From Actinomycetes bacterium (GTDB lineage Bacteria; Actinomycetota; Acidimicrobiia; Acidimicrobiales; Ilumatobacteraceae), in contig JANYKS010000007.1 in assembly GCA_025358125.1 (NCBI GenBank), positions 84,560-148,559 of the forward strand: a DNA stretch of 64,000 nucleotides, in the 5' to 3' direction. The translations under genes and the position numbers were made by a program. Each line of letters begins with the position of its first letter. The stretch's first letter is position 1. A model generated the notes under the pieces. The model did no database searches and was not told the DNA's origin. It was given only the letters and a program-made list of their open reading frames with translations. Of the stretch, positions 51,478 to 61,668 are shown piece by piece.

Positions 51478-51852
51478 TTACTCGGTGGGTGGAGATCCAG
51501 TCGAAGAATGATCGGTCCGAGCGCGGTACCGCTCCAGCACACCACTGATTTCGAGCACTCGTCTGACGGCGCCGCTCATACCTTCGATCAGCAGCTGTCC
51601 GCCGAGCGCCGACAAGCTGTTCCCGGCAGCAATGATCGCACGCAGCCCATATGAATCCAGGAACTCGACGTCGGTCGCGTCGAGCACGACCAACGTTGCG
51701 CCGTCGCCCACAAGCGTGGCGAATGCCTCCGACAAGATGGGCGCTGATGCCATGTCCAGATCCCCGCGCGCGACGAGTCGATACGCCTGTGCCTTCTCGT
51801 CGGCTCCGTCCGAGATCGCATGGCTCGCAACGTGAAGGATCGCATCGTTCAT
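51478..51852 (-). CDS. STAS-domain anti-sigma factor antagonist
   Basis: The 124-residue protein is a single STAS domain. The strand-helix motif VLDATDVEFLDSYGLRAII near residue 60 contains the D-S-x-G-L site whose serine is phosphorylated in SpoIIAA/RsbV-type antagonists. Such proteins release sigma factors by binding an anti-sigma kinase when unphosphorylated. No kinase or sigma gene is adjacent, so it is an orphan. It converges on the SDR gene. Confidence 0.88.
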   Translation of the reverse strand: MNDAILHVASHAISDGADEKAQAYRLVARGDLDMASAPILSEAFATLVGDGATLVVLDATDVEFLDSYGLRAIIAAGNSLSALGGQLLIEGMSGAVRRVLEISGVLERYRARTDHSSTGSPPTE

Positions 51853-51937
51853 AGGGCAGCCACCCTACGCAGCTGATGACCCGCCGCGCTTCAGCGTGCC
51901 GACGTCGCCCCCGGCCGACGGCAAGACGGCACGACTG

Positions 51938-51960
51938 TACCGTGAAATCATGCTACGGTA
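51938..51960. promoter_or_regulatory. Inverted repeat upstream of the ABC importer operon
   Basis: TACCGT and ACGGTA form a 6-bp inverted repeat with an 11-nt spacer, about 145 bases before the substrate-binding-protein start, in an otherwise gene-free stretch of 250 bases (51853-52104). An operator role is plausible from position only. Confidence 0.35.
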
Positions 51961-52104
51961 GGTGTAGGGCTAACTCCCGGATTGGGTGCGACCGAGCCAC
52001 TGGAACAAGCAACGAGGCTTGTTGATTGCGGCGCCAGTGACAACTACGATCGGCCCGCGCGTTGAAAAATTCACAACTGAGCGAACACATCTAAGGGGAG
52101 ACCA

Positions 52105-53823
52105 ATGACCGATTCCATCTTCGACCGGCTGCGTCGCGGCGCGAGCCCCGTCGAGCTCGAACTGACCGAAGCGTTCGCGCAAGGTCGCATCACGCGGCGC
52201 GCCTTCGTGCAGCGCGGAAGCGTGATCGGCCTCAGCGTCGCGTTCATGGGCAGCGTCATCGCAGCCTGCGGCAGCGACGGCAAGAGCAAGACCGCCACCT
52301 CGTCCAGTTCCACCTTGGCCAGCACCACGGCGGCCAGCACCACGGCGGCCGGAACCGCGGCGGCAGGCGCGATCAAGAAGGGCGGCACACTGCGCATCGC
52401 CGCGCAGAAGCCCGCCGGCCCTCTCGACCCCGTTGCAATGGCGGACCTGGGCACCTACACGCCGGTCGTCACGGCGTTCGAGTACCTGGTCGATATCCTC
52501 GGCGCCGAGGTCAAGCCGATGCTCGCCGAGTCGTGGAAGCCCAACGCCGACGGCAGCGTGTGGACCTTCAGCTTGCGCAAGGGCGTGAAGTGGCACGACG
52601 GCACGGCGTTCACCGCTGCCGATGTTGTCGCCACGATGGACCGCTTGTCGGCCAGCAACCTGAAGGCGTACATCAAGGCCGGCTCCACCAAGGCAATCGA
52701 CGACTTCACTGTCGAGATCACGCTCAACAACCCTGATGGCCAGTTCCCCCAGCAGGTGGGCGCATACAACCCGCAGTCGGTCATCACGCCCAAGGACTAC
52801 GTGCTCGGCACCACGCTCGACAAGCGGATGACGGGCACCGGTGCATTCAAGATGACCAAGTACGACCCGGCCATCGGCGCCACCTTCGAGGCCAACACCG
52901 ACTGGTGGGGCGGCAAGCCGTACCTCGACAAGCTCGAGTTCCTCTTCAGCGAAGACATCGCGACGCAGATTGCGGGTCTTCAGGGTGGTGCTGCCGATGC
53001 GATCGTGCAGTTCTCGGTCCTCGGTGGCGACGCCCTGCTCAGCGACAGCAACATGGTCGTCGAGACCATCCACGGCTCGGCGCATCGCCAGATCTGGATG
53101 AACACCCGCGAGGGCAACTACACCGACGTGAAGGTACGTCAGGCGATTGCCCTCGGCATCGACCGCCCGGCCCTGATCGACACGGTGCTGAAGGGCAAGG
53201 GCGACATCGGCAACGATCACCCGATCTCGCCGATCTACCCGTTCTTCGATGCCACCCTGCCCCAGCGCAAGCGTGATGTCGAGAAGGCCAAGCAGTTGCT
53301 GAAGGACGCCGGTAAGGAAGGCCTCGAGGCAACGATGTACTTCCCCAACCTGCAAGAGATCCCGCAGCTCGCCCAGTTGGTGCAGAGCCAGCTGAAGGAC
53401 ATCGGCATGAAGGTCACGCTGCAGCAGGAGAAGAACGTCGACGGCGACGAGTGGTGCAAGGTCTACGACTCCAAGGTCGAGCCGGCCGGCTGCGACGGCG
53501 GCATGGACTTCGGCATCGTCGACTACGGCCCGCGTGGTGTTCCTGACGTCTATCTGGTCAAGGCCTACGCAACGGGTGAGTGGAACTCGGCGCACTACAT
53601 TTCGGAGCCCTTCAGAGCAGCGGTCAAGAAGTACCAGTCGTCGCTCGACCTCGACGGTCAGAAGGCAGCGATCAAGGACATCCAGAAGATCGCCAACACG
53701 GATGTCCCGTACGCGATCCCGTACTTCTACAACACGCTGTTCGCCCATACGAAAAAGGTGACGGGCATCGTGGCCACGGGCCTCGGTCACTTCTACTGCG
53801 GCAAGGCCGGATTCACGGCCTGA
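52105..53823 (+). CDS. ABC importer substrate-binding lipoprotein (family 5)
   Basis: The 572-residue protein begins with a Tat-type signal (TRRAFVQRG) and a lipobox SVIAAC, so it is exported folded and lipid-anchored. After a Ser/Thr/Ala-rich linker, the family 5 solute-binding fold starts near residue 90 (GGTLRIAAQKPAGPLDP), with SLRKGVKWHDGTAFTAADVV near residue 155, the signature of dipeptide, nickel and oligopeptide receptors. A strong AAGGGGAG ribosome-binding site precedes it. It leads an operon with two permeases and a fused ATPase. Ligand unknown. Confidence 0.93.
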   Translation: MTDSIFDRLRRGASPVELELTEAFAQGRITRRAFVQRGSVIGLSVAFMGSVIAACGSDGKSKTATSSSSTLASTTAASTTAAGTAAAGAIKKGGTLRIAAQKPAGPLDPVAMADLGTYTPVVTAFEYLVDILGAEVKPMLAESWKPNADGSVWTFSLRKGVKWHDGTAFTAADVVATMDRLSASNLKAYIKAGSTKAIDDFTVEITLNNPDGQFPQQVGAYNPQSVITPKDYVLGTTLDKRMTGTGAFKMTKYDPAIGATFEANTDWWGGKPYLDKLEFLFSEDIATQIAGLQGGAADAIVQFSVLGGDALLSDSNMVVETIHGSAHRQIWMNTREGNYTDVKVRQAIALGIDRPALIDTVLKGKGDIGNDHPISPIYPFFDATLPQRKRDVEKAKQLLKDAGKEGLEATMYFPNLQEIPQLAQLVQSQLKDIGMKVTLQQEKNVDGDEWCKVYDSKVEPAGCDGGMDFGIVDYGPRGVPDVYLVKAYATGEWNSAHYISEPFRAAVKKYQSSLDLDGQKAAIKDIQKIANTDVPYAIPYFYNTLFAHTKKVTGIVATGLGHFYCGKAGFTA

Positions 53824-53944
53824 TCCCCGCTCCATCTCGAGCAACGTCTGGCCTGTGCCGCCGCCGCCCCTGTGCGGTGTCGTCACAGGCCAGTTGCTGA
53901 GATCTCTCCGTTCTTCTTCGATCGAATCGAAAAAAGGAGCCTCC

Positions 53945-54898
53945 ATGGTTCGCTACCTGCTGCGGCGCCTGGCGTCGGCAGTGGTCACGCTGTGGTTGCT
54001 GGCCACGATCGTGTTCCTGATCGTCAGTGTGCTGCCCGGCGATGTCGGTCGCCGGGTCCTCGGCCCGTTCGCGCTGAAGGAGGACGTGGCCCGGTACAAC
54101 CACCAGATCGGCACCGACCGACCGCTGATCCGCCAGTATCTCACCACCATCCGGCGCTTGTTCACGCTGGACTTCGGCAACTCGTACCAGACCGCCAGTT
54201 CCGTGAACAAGATCATCTTCCCGGCGCTGTTCCGATCGGGGAAGCTGGCCCTGCTGGCTTTCGTCATCACCATCCCCATTTCCATCGCGGCCGGCATCTT
54301 CGCCGCCCGCCGTCAGGACAAGCCGTCCGACCGCATCGTCGTCACCACCGGCCTGGCGTCGTCGTCGATCCCTGAGTTCGTCACGGCCGCCGTGTTGCTT
54401 TCCGTCTTCTCTGTGCACTGGCGGCTGGGCAAGGTGTTCGCCAACCCTCCTGACGGCACCTCGGTGATCGGCCAGTTCCGATATCTCATCATGCCCGCGC
54501 TGGCGATGGTGGTGGCCTACTTCGGCTACATCACCCGGATGTCGAGAGCGGGCGTCATCCACGGTCTGCAGTCCGACTATGCGCGCACCGCGACGATGAA
54601 GGGGTTGTCCAAGGGTGAGGTGATGCGCAGGCACATCCTGCGCAACGCACTGGCGCCCACCATCACGGTGATCAGCGTGCAGATCGGCTACCTGTTCGGT
54701 GGCATCATCGGTGTCGAGAAGGTGTTCAACTATGCCGGGCTTGGTTCCACGATGCTCAACGCAGTGACGCACAAGGACATCCCCGTGTTGCAGGCCGCCG
54801 TGCTGCTCGTCGGCGTGGTCTACATGAGCTCCACGCTGCTCGCCGACGTGCTCATCGCCTTCCTCAACCCCCGCGTACGGCTGGAGACGACACGATGA
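53945..54898 (+). CDS. ABC importer permease, DppB-like
   Basis: The 317-residue permease begins MVRYLLRRLASAVVTLWLLA, typical of DppB/OppB. It has six membrane helices and the cytoplasmic EAA-type loop ARTATMKGLSKGEVMRRHILRNAL near residue 215 that contacts the ATPase. It forms the importer with the adjacent permease and ATPase. A ribosome-binding site AAAAAGGAG precedes the ATG at 53945. Its stop overlaps the next start (ATGA). Confidence 0.93.
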   Translation: MVRYLLRRLASAVVTLWLLATIVFLIVSVLPGDVGRRVLGPFALKEDVARYNHQIGTDRPLIRQYLTTIRRLFTLDFGNSYQTASSVNKIIFPALFRSGKLALLAFVITIPISIAAGIFAARRQDKPSDRIVVTTGLASSSIPEFVTAAVLLSVFSVHWRLGKVFANPPDGTSVIGQFRYLIMPALAMVVAYFGYITRMSRAGVIHGLQSDYARTATMKGLSKGEVMRRHILRNALAPTITVISVQIGYLFGGIIGVEKVFNYAGLGSTMLNAVTHKDIPVLQAAVLLVGVVYMSSTLLADVLIAFLNPRVRLETTR

Positions 54899-55884
54899 GC
54901 GAGTTCGACGAACCCGTCCCCGCACCCGGGGAGATCGTGTCCACCCCGGGCGCCGACGTGCTGGTGCCCAGCACAACGATCAGAGCCACGGCGATCCCCC
55001 CAACCACGCCGGCGGAGACCGAATTGAGCGGTGTCGTGCAGTTCAGCGAGCGCAAGCAGGCGCGGCGCGAGAACTGGCGGCTGATCCGGCGCCGGCCCGC
55101 GTTCATCGTCGGCGTGTTCATCGTGCTGGTGTGGACGTCCTGCGCGATGCTCGGCGACAAGATCACACCGCACGACCCGTTCAAACCGTCTTCGAGCACC
55201 CATCTGTCGCCGAGCGCCAAGTACCCGTTCGGCACCGACAGCATCGGGCGCGATGTTCTCTCGCGCGTGATGGTCGGCGCCCGCGACGTGATCAAGGTCG
55301 CCCCGCTGGGCGCCCTGCTCGGCGTGCTCTTCGGCGTGATCATCGGCATGGTCATGGGCTACTTCGGCGGCTGGCTCGACAACGTGTTGAGCCGCATCGT
55401 CGAGGCGTTCCTGTCGCTGCCCGTGGTGCTGGTCGCATTGCTGGCCATCACCACGCTGGGCAGTTCCACGTGGGTGGTGATCGGCGTGGTCTCGGCGCTG
55501 TTCACGCCCGTCGTCGCCCGCACCGTGCGTTCGGCGGTACTGGCCGAACGCGACCTCGACTACGTCACGTCGGCCAAGCTGCGCGGCGAATCGTCTGCGT
55601 TCGTGATGTTCAAGGAGATCCTGCCGAACGTCAGCGGACCGATCATCGTCGAACTGACGGTGCGCGTCGGCTACGCAGTGTTCACCGTGGCGACGCTGTC
55701 GTTCCTCGGCGCGGGCCCGCAGCCGCCCTCGCCCGACTGGGGCGTCCAGGTCAGTGATGGCTTCCGCGTGATCAGCGCGAGCATCTGGTGGACCACGTTC
55801 TTCCCTGCGGCCGCGATCGCCAGCCTGGTCATCGCGGTCAACCTCATTGCTGACTCCGTGCAATCGGTGCTGGAGGCGTCATGA
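54895..55884 (+). CDS. ABC importer permease, DppC-like
   Basis: The 329-residue permease matches DppC/OppC: a long N-terminal cytoplasmic extension (about 60 residues), the HPFGTDSIGRDVLSR-like YPFGTDSIGRDVLSR motif near residue 112, five to six helices, and the EAA loop VTSAKLRGESSAFVMFKEILPN near residue 222. It overlaps both neighbours by ATGA. Confidence 0.93.
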   Translation: MSEFDEPVPAPGEIVSTPGADVLVPSTTIRATAIPPTTPAETELSGVVQFSERKQARRENWRLIRRRPAFIVGVFIVLVWTSCAMLGDKITPHDPFKPSSSTHLSPSAKYPFGTDSIGRDVLSRVMVGARDVIKVAPLGALLGVLFGVIIGMVMGYFGGWLDNVLSRIVEAFLSLPVVLVALLAITTLGSSTWVVIGVVSALFTPVVARTVRSAVLAERDLDYVTSAKLRGESSAFVMFKEILPNVSGPIIVELTVRVGYAVFTVATLSFLGAGPQPPSPDWGVQVSDGFRVISASIWWTTFFPAAAIASLVIAVNLIADSVQSVLEAS

Positions 55885-57926
55885 GCGCCGTATCCGCCTC
55901 CAGAACGACTGCCGCACTCGCGGTCGAAAACCTCGAGGTGGCCTACACCGTGCGCGGCATCGATCGCGCTGTACTGCGCGGCGTGTCGTTCAGCATCGCC
56001 CCGGGTGAGGCATACGGTCTCGTCGGCGAGAGCGGCTGCGGAAAATCCACCACTGCCTACGCGGCGCTGCGCTACCTGCCGCGCAACGGCAAGATCGTGC
56101 GCGGTCGAGTGCTGGTGGGCGGCGACGACGTCACCGGCATGAACACCTCGCAGTTGCAGCGCTTCCGGGCCACCGAGGCATCCATGGTGTACCAGGACCC
56201 GGCGCAAGCGATGAACCCGTCGGTCAAGATCGGCCGCCAGCTGATCGAGAGCTTCACGCTGCTCGGCCAGTCCAAGCCCGTTGCCGCGAAGTCGGCGCTG
56301 GATGCGCTTCGGCGGGTGCGAATCGCGGATCCGGTGCGGGTGATGGACCGGTACCCATTCCAGCTCTCCGGTGGAATGCAGCAGCGCGTGGTCATCGCGA
56401 TGGCCCTGGCCTGCGACCCGAAGCTCCTCGTGCTCGACGAGCCGACCACCGGCCTCGACGCAACGGTGGAGGCGGAGGTGCTCGATCTTGTTCGGGTGCT
56501 GCGCGAGGAGAGCAACGCGGCCGTGCTGCTGATCGCGCACAACCTTGGCATCATCCGCTCGCTGTGCGACCGGGTTGGTGTGATGTACGCAGGGCGCATC
56601 GTCGAGGAAGGCCCCAGCCATCAGGTGTTCGACGACCCGCAGCACCCGTACACGGTGGGTCTGCTCCGCTCGCTGCCCCGGCACGGTGTGCGCAAGACCG
56701 AACGTGCCCTTGCCACCATCCCGGGCATCCTGCCGCTCATCGGCACCGACCTGCCGACCTGCGTGTTCGTCGATCGCTGCCCTCTGGCCGACGACCTGTG
56801 CCGCGACGAGGTGCCCCCGGCGGCTCCGGTGGGCACCGAGGGCCTCCGCTTCACCCGCTGTCATCACCCCGACCGCATCCACGAGTTGGTGCAAGCACCG
56901 CCGGACGTGCCGATCGGCATCCTCTCGTCGTCGGGGGCGAACCCCGAGGTGCTCGAGCTGACTCACGTGTCGAAGACGTTCCGCCAACGCAACGTCAACA
57001 TTCCGGCGCTGGTCGACGTCAATCTCCAACTCGCGGAGGGTGAGACGCTCGGCATCGTGGGCGAGTCAGGTTCAGGCAAGTCCACCCTGGCGAAGACGAT
57101 ACTCGGCATCGAGTCAGCGGACAGCGGCGGCGCGGTTTCGCTCGACGGCCACACTGTCGCGCCGAATACGACAGGGCGCAGCGCCAACGACAAGCGCGCC
57201 ATGCAGATGGTGTTTCAGAACCCGGACTCGGCCCTCAACCGCAGCTGGTCCGTTCGCCGCATCTTGATGCGCAGTGTCGAGAAGCTCACCGGCATCAAGG
57301 GCGACGAGGCCAACGCGCGTGTCGAGGCTCTCGCTGCTCATCTGCGGCTCACGCCCCGTCACCTCGACCTCAAGCCGCGCCAACTCTCGGGTGGGCTGAA
57401 GCAGCGCGTTGCGATTGCCCGCGCCTTCGCGGGCGATCCGCGCATCGTGGTGTGTGATGAGCCCACGAGCGCACTCGACGTCTCGGTGCAGGCGGCCATC
57501 CTCAACCTGCTGGCTGACCTGCAGAGCGAGGAGAAGACCAGCTACGTGTTCATCACCCATGACATGGGTGTCGTGCGCTACCTGGCCGACCGCATTGCGG
57601 TGATGTACCTCGGCCGAATCCAGGAGGTGGGGCCCACCGACGACGTGTTCAACGGACCCAACCACCCATACACCGAAGCTCTGTTGTCCGCCATTCCCAG
57701 CGTCGATGGCGAGCCCACGTCGCGTATTCGCCTCGAGGGCGAGATTCCCTCGCCGGCCAACCCGCCATCAGGCTGCGTGTTTCATCCTCGCTGCCCGCGG
57801 GTGATCCCGGGCGTCTGCGAGGTCAGCGAGCCGCCGTTGCGCGAGGTGGCGCCAGGTCACGCGATGCGCTGCCACATCCCGATCGAGCAGCTGGTCGAAC
57901 TCCAGCGCAAGCCTCTCACGGTCTGA
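55881..57926 (+). CDS. Fused dipeptide-type ABC ATPase (DppD-DppF)
   Basis: The 681-residue protein holds two ABC ATPase domains in one chain. The first has [18 protein letters not shown] and [12 protein letters not shown], and ends with the oligopeptide-type cysteine motif ([14 protein letters not shown]). The second has [18 protein letters not shown] and [12 protein letters not shown], with a second cysteine motif ([15 protein letters not shown]) near the end. DppD and DppF are separate proteins in most bacteria, but fusions occur in actinobacteria. It powers the import complex. The stop lies 17 bases from the convergent oxidase gene. Confidence 0.94.
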   Translation: MSAVSASRTTAALAVENLEVAYTVRGIDRAVLRGVSFSIAPGEAYGLVGESGCGKSTTAYAALRYLPRNGKIVRGRVLVGGDDVTGMNTSQLQRFRATEASMVYQDPAQAMNPSVKIGRQLIESFTLLGQSKPVAAKSALDALRRVRIADPVRVMDRYPFQLSGGMQQRVVIAMALACDPKLLVLDEPTTGLDATVEAEVLDLVRVLREESNAAVLLIAHNLGIIRSLCDRVGVMYAGRIVEEGPSHQVFDDPQHPYTVGLLRSLPRHGVRKTERALATIPGILPLIGTDLPTCVFVDRCPLADDLCRDEVPPAAPVGTEGLRFTRCHHPDRIHELVQAPPDVPIGILSSSGANPEVLELTHVSKTFRQRNVNIPALVDVNLQLAEGETLGIVGESGSGKSTLAKTILGIESADSGGAVSLDGHTVAPNTTGRSANDKRAMQMVFQNPDSALNRSWSVRRILMRSVEKLTGIKGDEANARVEALAAHLRLTPRHLDLKPRQLSGGLKQRVAIARAFAGDPRIVVCDEPTSALDVSVQAAILNLLADLQSEEKTSYVFITHDMGVVRYLADRIAVMYLGRIQEVGPTDDVFNGPNHPYTEALLSAIPSVDGEPTSRIRLEGEIPSPANPPSGCVFHPRCPRVIPGVCEVSEPPLREVAPGHAMRCHIPIEQLVELQRKPLTV

Positions 57927-57943
57927 TCCACCCCGACGGGTTT

Positions 57944-59386
57944 TCAACGGGGGATGATCGTGCCCATGTTCATGATGCCGTTCGGGTCGAAGGCGCGCTT
58001 GAGCGTCTCGAGCATCGGGTACGACGACCCGTACTCGTCCTTCACCCAACGAGCACGCGCCTTGCCGATGCCGTGGTGGTGCACGATCGAGCCGCCGAGG
58101 CGCAGAGTCTCCTCACAGATGATGGAGATGATCGGCAGGTAGTACTTCGCCGGCTCGTCCTCCGGGGCACAGTCGATGAGGTCGTAGAAGTAGTTGAAGT
58201 ACATGTTGGTGCCGTTGATGTAGCTGTGCGACGAATGACCACCGAGCAGCGTGATGCCCGTGATCTCACGGCGGATGCGCGCGATCGCGCTCTCGTAGAT
58301 GTCGTTGACCGAACTCCAGTCGGCGGAGATCTCGGTGGTGCGGTTGACGTTGCGCGTCGCGCGGATGCGCTCGTTCTCGCGCCAGATCTTCTCGGGACCC
58401 CACACGAGGTCGTCGAACCATGTCGCGATCAGCTGGCTGTCGACCGGTTGACATTCGTCGTGGCGGGCGACGATCTCGGCGATACCGGCTGCGGTCGCCT
58501 TCGTGATGCCTGCCGCTCCCTCGGCCATGAACAACAACACACAGTCGTCGGCTGACGCGAAGTGGGAGAAGTGCAGGGCGCCGTCCTGCGGATCGTAGAG
58601 ACGAGCGACCGAGGGCTTGTACCCGGCGACCATCACCTCGCGCAGCACCTCAAAGCCCGTCCGCATGCTCTTCAGCGTCCAACCGAGGAACGTGTTGTTC
58701 TCGGGCATGTAGGGGAACAGCTTCACCGTCACCTCGGCGATGAAACAGAGCGCACCCTCGTTGCCGATCACGATGTGGCGGATGTCTGGGCCCGCTGCGC
58801 GGCGTGGCACGTTCTTGATGCGCGCCACCTTCCCGCCGGGGAACACCACTTCGAGGCCCACCACCATGTCCTCGATACCGCCGTAGAGGGTGGAGAACTG
58901 GCCGATGCTGCGGGTCGCGACCAGGCCCCCCATGCGGGCCACCGGCTTCGACTGCGGCGAGTGACCCGTCGTCAGGCCCAGCGTGCGGGCGTGATCTTCG
59001 AGCGCCTGGAGCGGAACACCGCATTGGACGGTGGCCTGCATGTTGTATGCATCGACGCTGATGATCCGGTCCATCGGCGAGCCGTCGAGGACGATCGAGT
59101 CCTCGACCACCGTCTCCAAACCACCCTCAGTGGCCGTGCCGCCGGTGCGCGACACCACGTTGATGCCGTGCTCGTCGGCGAACGCAAGAACAGCTGATGC
59201 TTCCTGCGTGCTGCGCACCATCGCCACTGCGGCAGGGGCGGGCAGTGTGTACACGCCGAAGATGTTCTCGAGCTTGCGGAAGTTGTCGATGCTGCTCTGC
59301 TGCAGGACGTGTTCGTCGGTGACGACTTGCTCGACGCCGAGGATTTGCTGCAGATGCTCGACGATGGCGGCTCGGCTGAGAGACAT
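57944..59386 (-). CDS. FAD-binding oxidase, alkyl-DHAP-synthase-like
   Basis: The 480-residue protein parallels the one at 7364-8845. It has a PCMH-type FAD domain (VVSRTGGTATEGG near residue 78, GHSPQSKPVARMGGLVATRS near residue 140) and the triple-histidine GSIVHHHGIGKARARW near residue 440, as in alkyl-DHAP synthases. It probably oxidises or exchanges a group on a polyol phosphate or hydroxyacid. It is the last gene of a leftward operon with an FGGY kinase and an SDR, and converges on the ABC importer, which may supply its substrate. Confidence 0.87.
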   Translation of the reverse strand: MSLSRAAIVEHLQQILGVEQVVTDEHVLQQSSIDNFRKLENIFGVYTLPAPAAVAMVRSTQEASAVLAFADEHGINVVSRTGGTATEGGLETVVEDSIVLDGSPMDRIISVDAYNMQATVQCGVPLQALEDHARTLGLTTGHSPQSKPVARMGGLVATRSIGQFSTLYGGIEDMVVGLEVVFPGGKVARIKNVPRRAAGPDIRHIVIGNEGALCFIAEVTVKLFPYMPENNTFLGWTLKSMRTGFEVLREVMVAGYKPSVARLYDPQDGALHFSHFASADDCVLLFMAEGAAGITKATAAGIAEIVARHDECQPVDSQLIATWFDDLVWGPEKIWRENERIRATRNVNRTTEISADWSSVNDIYESAIARIRREITGITLLGGHSSHSYINGTNMYFNYFYDLIDCAPEDEPAKYYLPIISIICEETLRLGGSIVHHHGIGKARARWVKDEYGSSYPMLETLKRAFDPNGIMNMGTIIPR

Positions 59387-59435
59387 GGTTTCAATCCTGT
59401 TCAGATGGGTTCGGGTTGCGAGGTCGGGTCAGGGA

Positions 59436-60872
59436 TCAGTGGAAGATCGGGTACGAGCGCTTGAACAGCGCATCGGTGGCGCCGCGGATGTCGTGGTAGA
59501 CGCTCTCGCCCACGCGCCGATAGACGGACTCGTTGGCTCGATCCGGGGCGAACGATTCGCGGCCCTTCGTCATCGCCGCCGCCGCGACCTCGATGTCGGG
59601 GTGAACCCCGGTCGCTGCGGCCGCACAGATCGCAGCGCCGAGGCTCGCGCCGCCGGCATCGACGCTGCGAGACGCGGGGATGCCGAACACGTCGGCGAAG
59701 ATACGCATGAAGAGCGAACTGTGCGAGCCACCGCCCGACACGACGATCTCGTCGGGCGTGATGCCGAGCTCGCCGCACATCGCGTCGACGTGGTGCTTCA
59801 TCGTCAGCGCGATCGCTTCCAGGATCGACCGGTAGATGTGTCCGCGGGTGTGCCGTGCGTCGAAGCCCACCATCATGCCCTTGCGGAACGGTTTGTCGGT
59901 GGGTGCGAGCCAGTCGAGCACCGTCATCAGTCCGTCGCTGCCGGCCGGCGCCTGTACCGCTTCACGTTCGATGTACTCCTCGCGCGGCAGGCCGAGCGAC
60001 GTTGCCCGCTCCGCCATCTCGTCGCCGAGCAGGTCGAGGAACCAGGTGAGCGTCCACATCCCGCGGCGCACCCCGTTGCTCTCGTAGAGGTACCGGTTCG
60101 GCATGCACGCGAAGTTCGTCCAGAAGTTGGTGGGATTCTTGTGGTTCTCGCGGCCGTGCACCATCGCCGCGATGTAGGTGCCAAGGGACACGAGCAGCGT
60201 CGTCTCGCCGAGCGACCCCGCGCCAAGCATCTCCACCGCCTTGTCGTTCGCGGTGGCCACCACCGGAATGCCAGCGGGCATGCCGGTCGCCGCGGCAGCG
60301 TCGGGCGTGAGGCGCCCGATGACATCGCCCGGCATCTGCAGCTCGAGCAGCATGTCCCGCCTGACACGGAACCGCTCGTACAGGGCCGGGTCATCGCTCC
60401 ACCGCCAGCTGTCGGTGTCGATCGGCCATTGCAACAGAATGTTGTTCGCGGCGGTGTCGCGGAACTCGCCCGTGAAGCGATGGGCCAGGTACCCCGACGA
60501 CGTGGTGGCATACACCACCTCGGGGTCGTCCGGAACGTAGGGCTGGTAGGCGCGATCGTCCATCCAGCTGATCACCGGTTCGACGAGCGAGCCATCGGCT
60601 TTCAGGAATGCCTTGCAGCAGCGGATCGGGCAGAGCCCGACGCCTTTGATCGCGCTCACGTCGCCGGTGAAGGCCGCCATCGCGTCGCGGCTCGCGGCAC
60701 CGATCGATTCCCAGAGGTCGTCGTCGGGATGGATCGCCACCCCGTGGCGGGGTCGGCTCATCGGCCGCAGGGCCCGCTGGCCCCGCGCCACAGCGTTCCC
60801 GGCCGCGTCGTAGAGGACGACCTTCGCGCTCTGCGTGCCGCAATCCACGCCGATGAGGTAGGAGTCAGTCAT
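59436..60872 (-). CDS. FGGY-family carbohydrate kinase
   Basis: The 478-residue kinase has the N-terminal LIGVDCGTQSAKVVLYD loop, the ATANDKAVEMLGAGSLG region near residue 207, VSLGTYIAAMVHG near residue 228, and the C-terminal VVSGGGSHSSLFMRIFADVFG near residue 378. It is closer to the xylulose/ribulose/erythritol group than to glycerol kinase. It sits between an SDR (upstream) and an AGPS-like oxidase (downstream), a polyol catabolic arrangement. Confidence 0.9.
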   Translation of the reverse strand: MTDSYLIGVDCGTQSAKVVLYDAAGNAVARGQRALRPMSRPRHGVAIHPDDDLWESIGAASRDAMAAFTGDVSAIKGVGLCPIRCCKAFLKADGSLVEPVISWMDDRAYQPYVPDDPEVVYATTSSGYLAHRFTGEFRDTAANNILLQWPIDTDSWRWSDDPALYERFRVRRDMLLELQMPGDVIGRLTPDAAAATGMPAGIPVVATANDKAVEMLGAGSLGETTLLVSLGTYIAAMVHGRENHKNPTNFWTNFACMPNRYLYESNGVRRGMWTLTWFLDLLGDEMAERATSLGLPREEYIEREAVQAPAGSDGLMTVLDWLAPTDKPFRKGMMVGFDARHTRGHIYRSILEAIALTMKHHVDAMCGELGITPDEIVVSGGGSHSSLFMRIFADVFGIPASRSVDAGGASLGAAICAAAATGVHPDIEVAAAAMTKGRESFAPDRANESVYRRVGESVYHDIRGATDALFKRSYPIFH

Positions 60873-60891
60873 TGCTGTCGGGGCGCTCGCC

Positions 60892-61668
60892 CTAGCGGAC
60901 GAGGTAGCCGCCGTCCACCGAGAGGACGTGTCCGTTGACGTAGTCCGACGCCCGGCTGGCGAGAAAGACGACCGTGCCCATCAGGTCGGCCGGCTCGCCC
61001 CAACGGTCGGCTGGGATGTGGTCGAGCACACGCCGGCTGCTCTCCGGATTGCTCCTCGTGTTCGCTGTGATCGCCGTCGCATAGTACCCCGGCGCAATGC
61101 CGTTGACCTGAATGTTGTACTGCGCGAGTTCGTCGCAGTAGGCCTTGGTGAGGCCCGCGATGCCGTGCTTCGTCGCCGCGTAGGCTGGTGAAAGCCGACC
61201 GCCGAGGAAGGTGAAGACCGAGCAGATGTTGATGATCTTGCCGCTGCGTTGCGGCACCATCCGCTGCGCAGCCTCGTAGCTCATCTCGAAGGCGGCCGTC
61301 AGATTGACGTTCACCGTGGCGTCCCATTGCGGCCGGCCGAAGTCCAGCACCTCGGCCAGCGGGCACACGCCGGCGCTGTTGATCAGGATGTCGACCGAGC
61401 CGAGCCGCTCTGCGCACGTGTCAACGATGTGCTTCGGCGTGCCTGCGGCGGTGATGTCGCCTTGCAGGAACTCGTAGCGAACACCTTCGGCCTCGACCAT
61501 CGCCCGTGTGCTGCCGTCGTCGTCGATGATGCTGGGAACGAAGACGTTGGCGCCGCCCTTGGCGAGAGCGAGTGTGAAGGCCTGGCCAAGACCGGTGTTG
61601 CCACCGGTCACGATGGCGTTCTTGCCACCGAGGCCAAAGCAGTCCATGTTGAAGTCCCTGATCGTCAC
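60892..61668 (-). CDS. SDR-family oxidoreductase, KduD-like
   Basis: The 258-residue SDR has VTGGNTGLGQAFTLAL, NSAGVCPLAEV, a serine in NICSVFTFLGG and YAATK near residue 163 as catalytic pair, ending NGHVLSVDGGYLVR. The overall pattern resembles 2-deoxy-D-gluconate/polyol dehydrogenases. It begins the leftward oxidase-kinase operon 19 bases before the kinase start, so it probably catalyses the first oxidation of the polyol. Confidence 0.9.
   Translation of the reverse strand: MTIRDFNMDCFGLGGKNAIVTGGNTGLGQAFTLALAKGGANVFVPSIIDDDGSTRAMVEAEGVRYEFLQGDITAAGTPKHIVDTCAERLGSVDILINSAGVCPLAEVLDFGRPQWDATVNVNLTAAFEMSYEAAQRMVPQRSGKIINICSVFTFLGGRLSPAYAATKHGIAGLTKAYCDELAQYNIQVNGIAPGYYATAITANTRSNPESSRRVLDHIPADRWGEPADLMGTVVFLASRASDYVNGHVLSVDGGYLVR

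Noticed and set aside
51970..53946. 658-codon minus-strand frame opposite the substrate-binding protein
   Set aside because: Shadow of a high-GC gene: Leu/Val/Asp/Arg-rich with no domain, while the plus strand encodes a clear family 5 binding protein.
59031..60938. 635-codon plus-strand frame opposite the oxidase and FGGY kinase
   Set aside because: Arg/His/Val-rich shadow without motifs. Both minus-strand genes are well supported.
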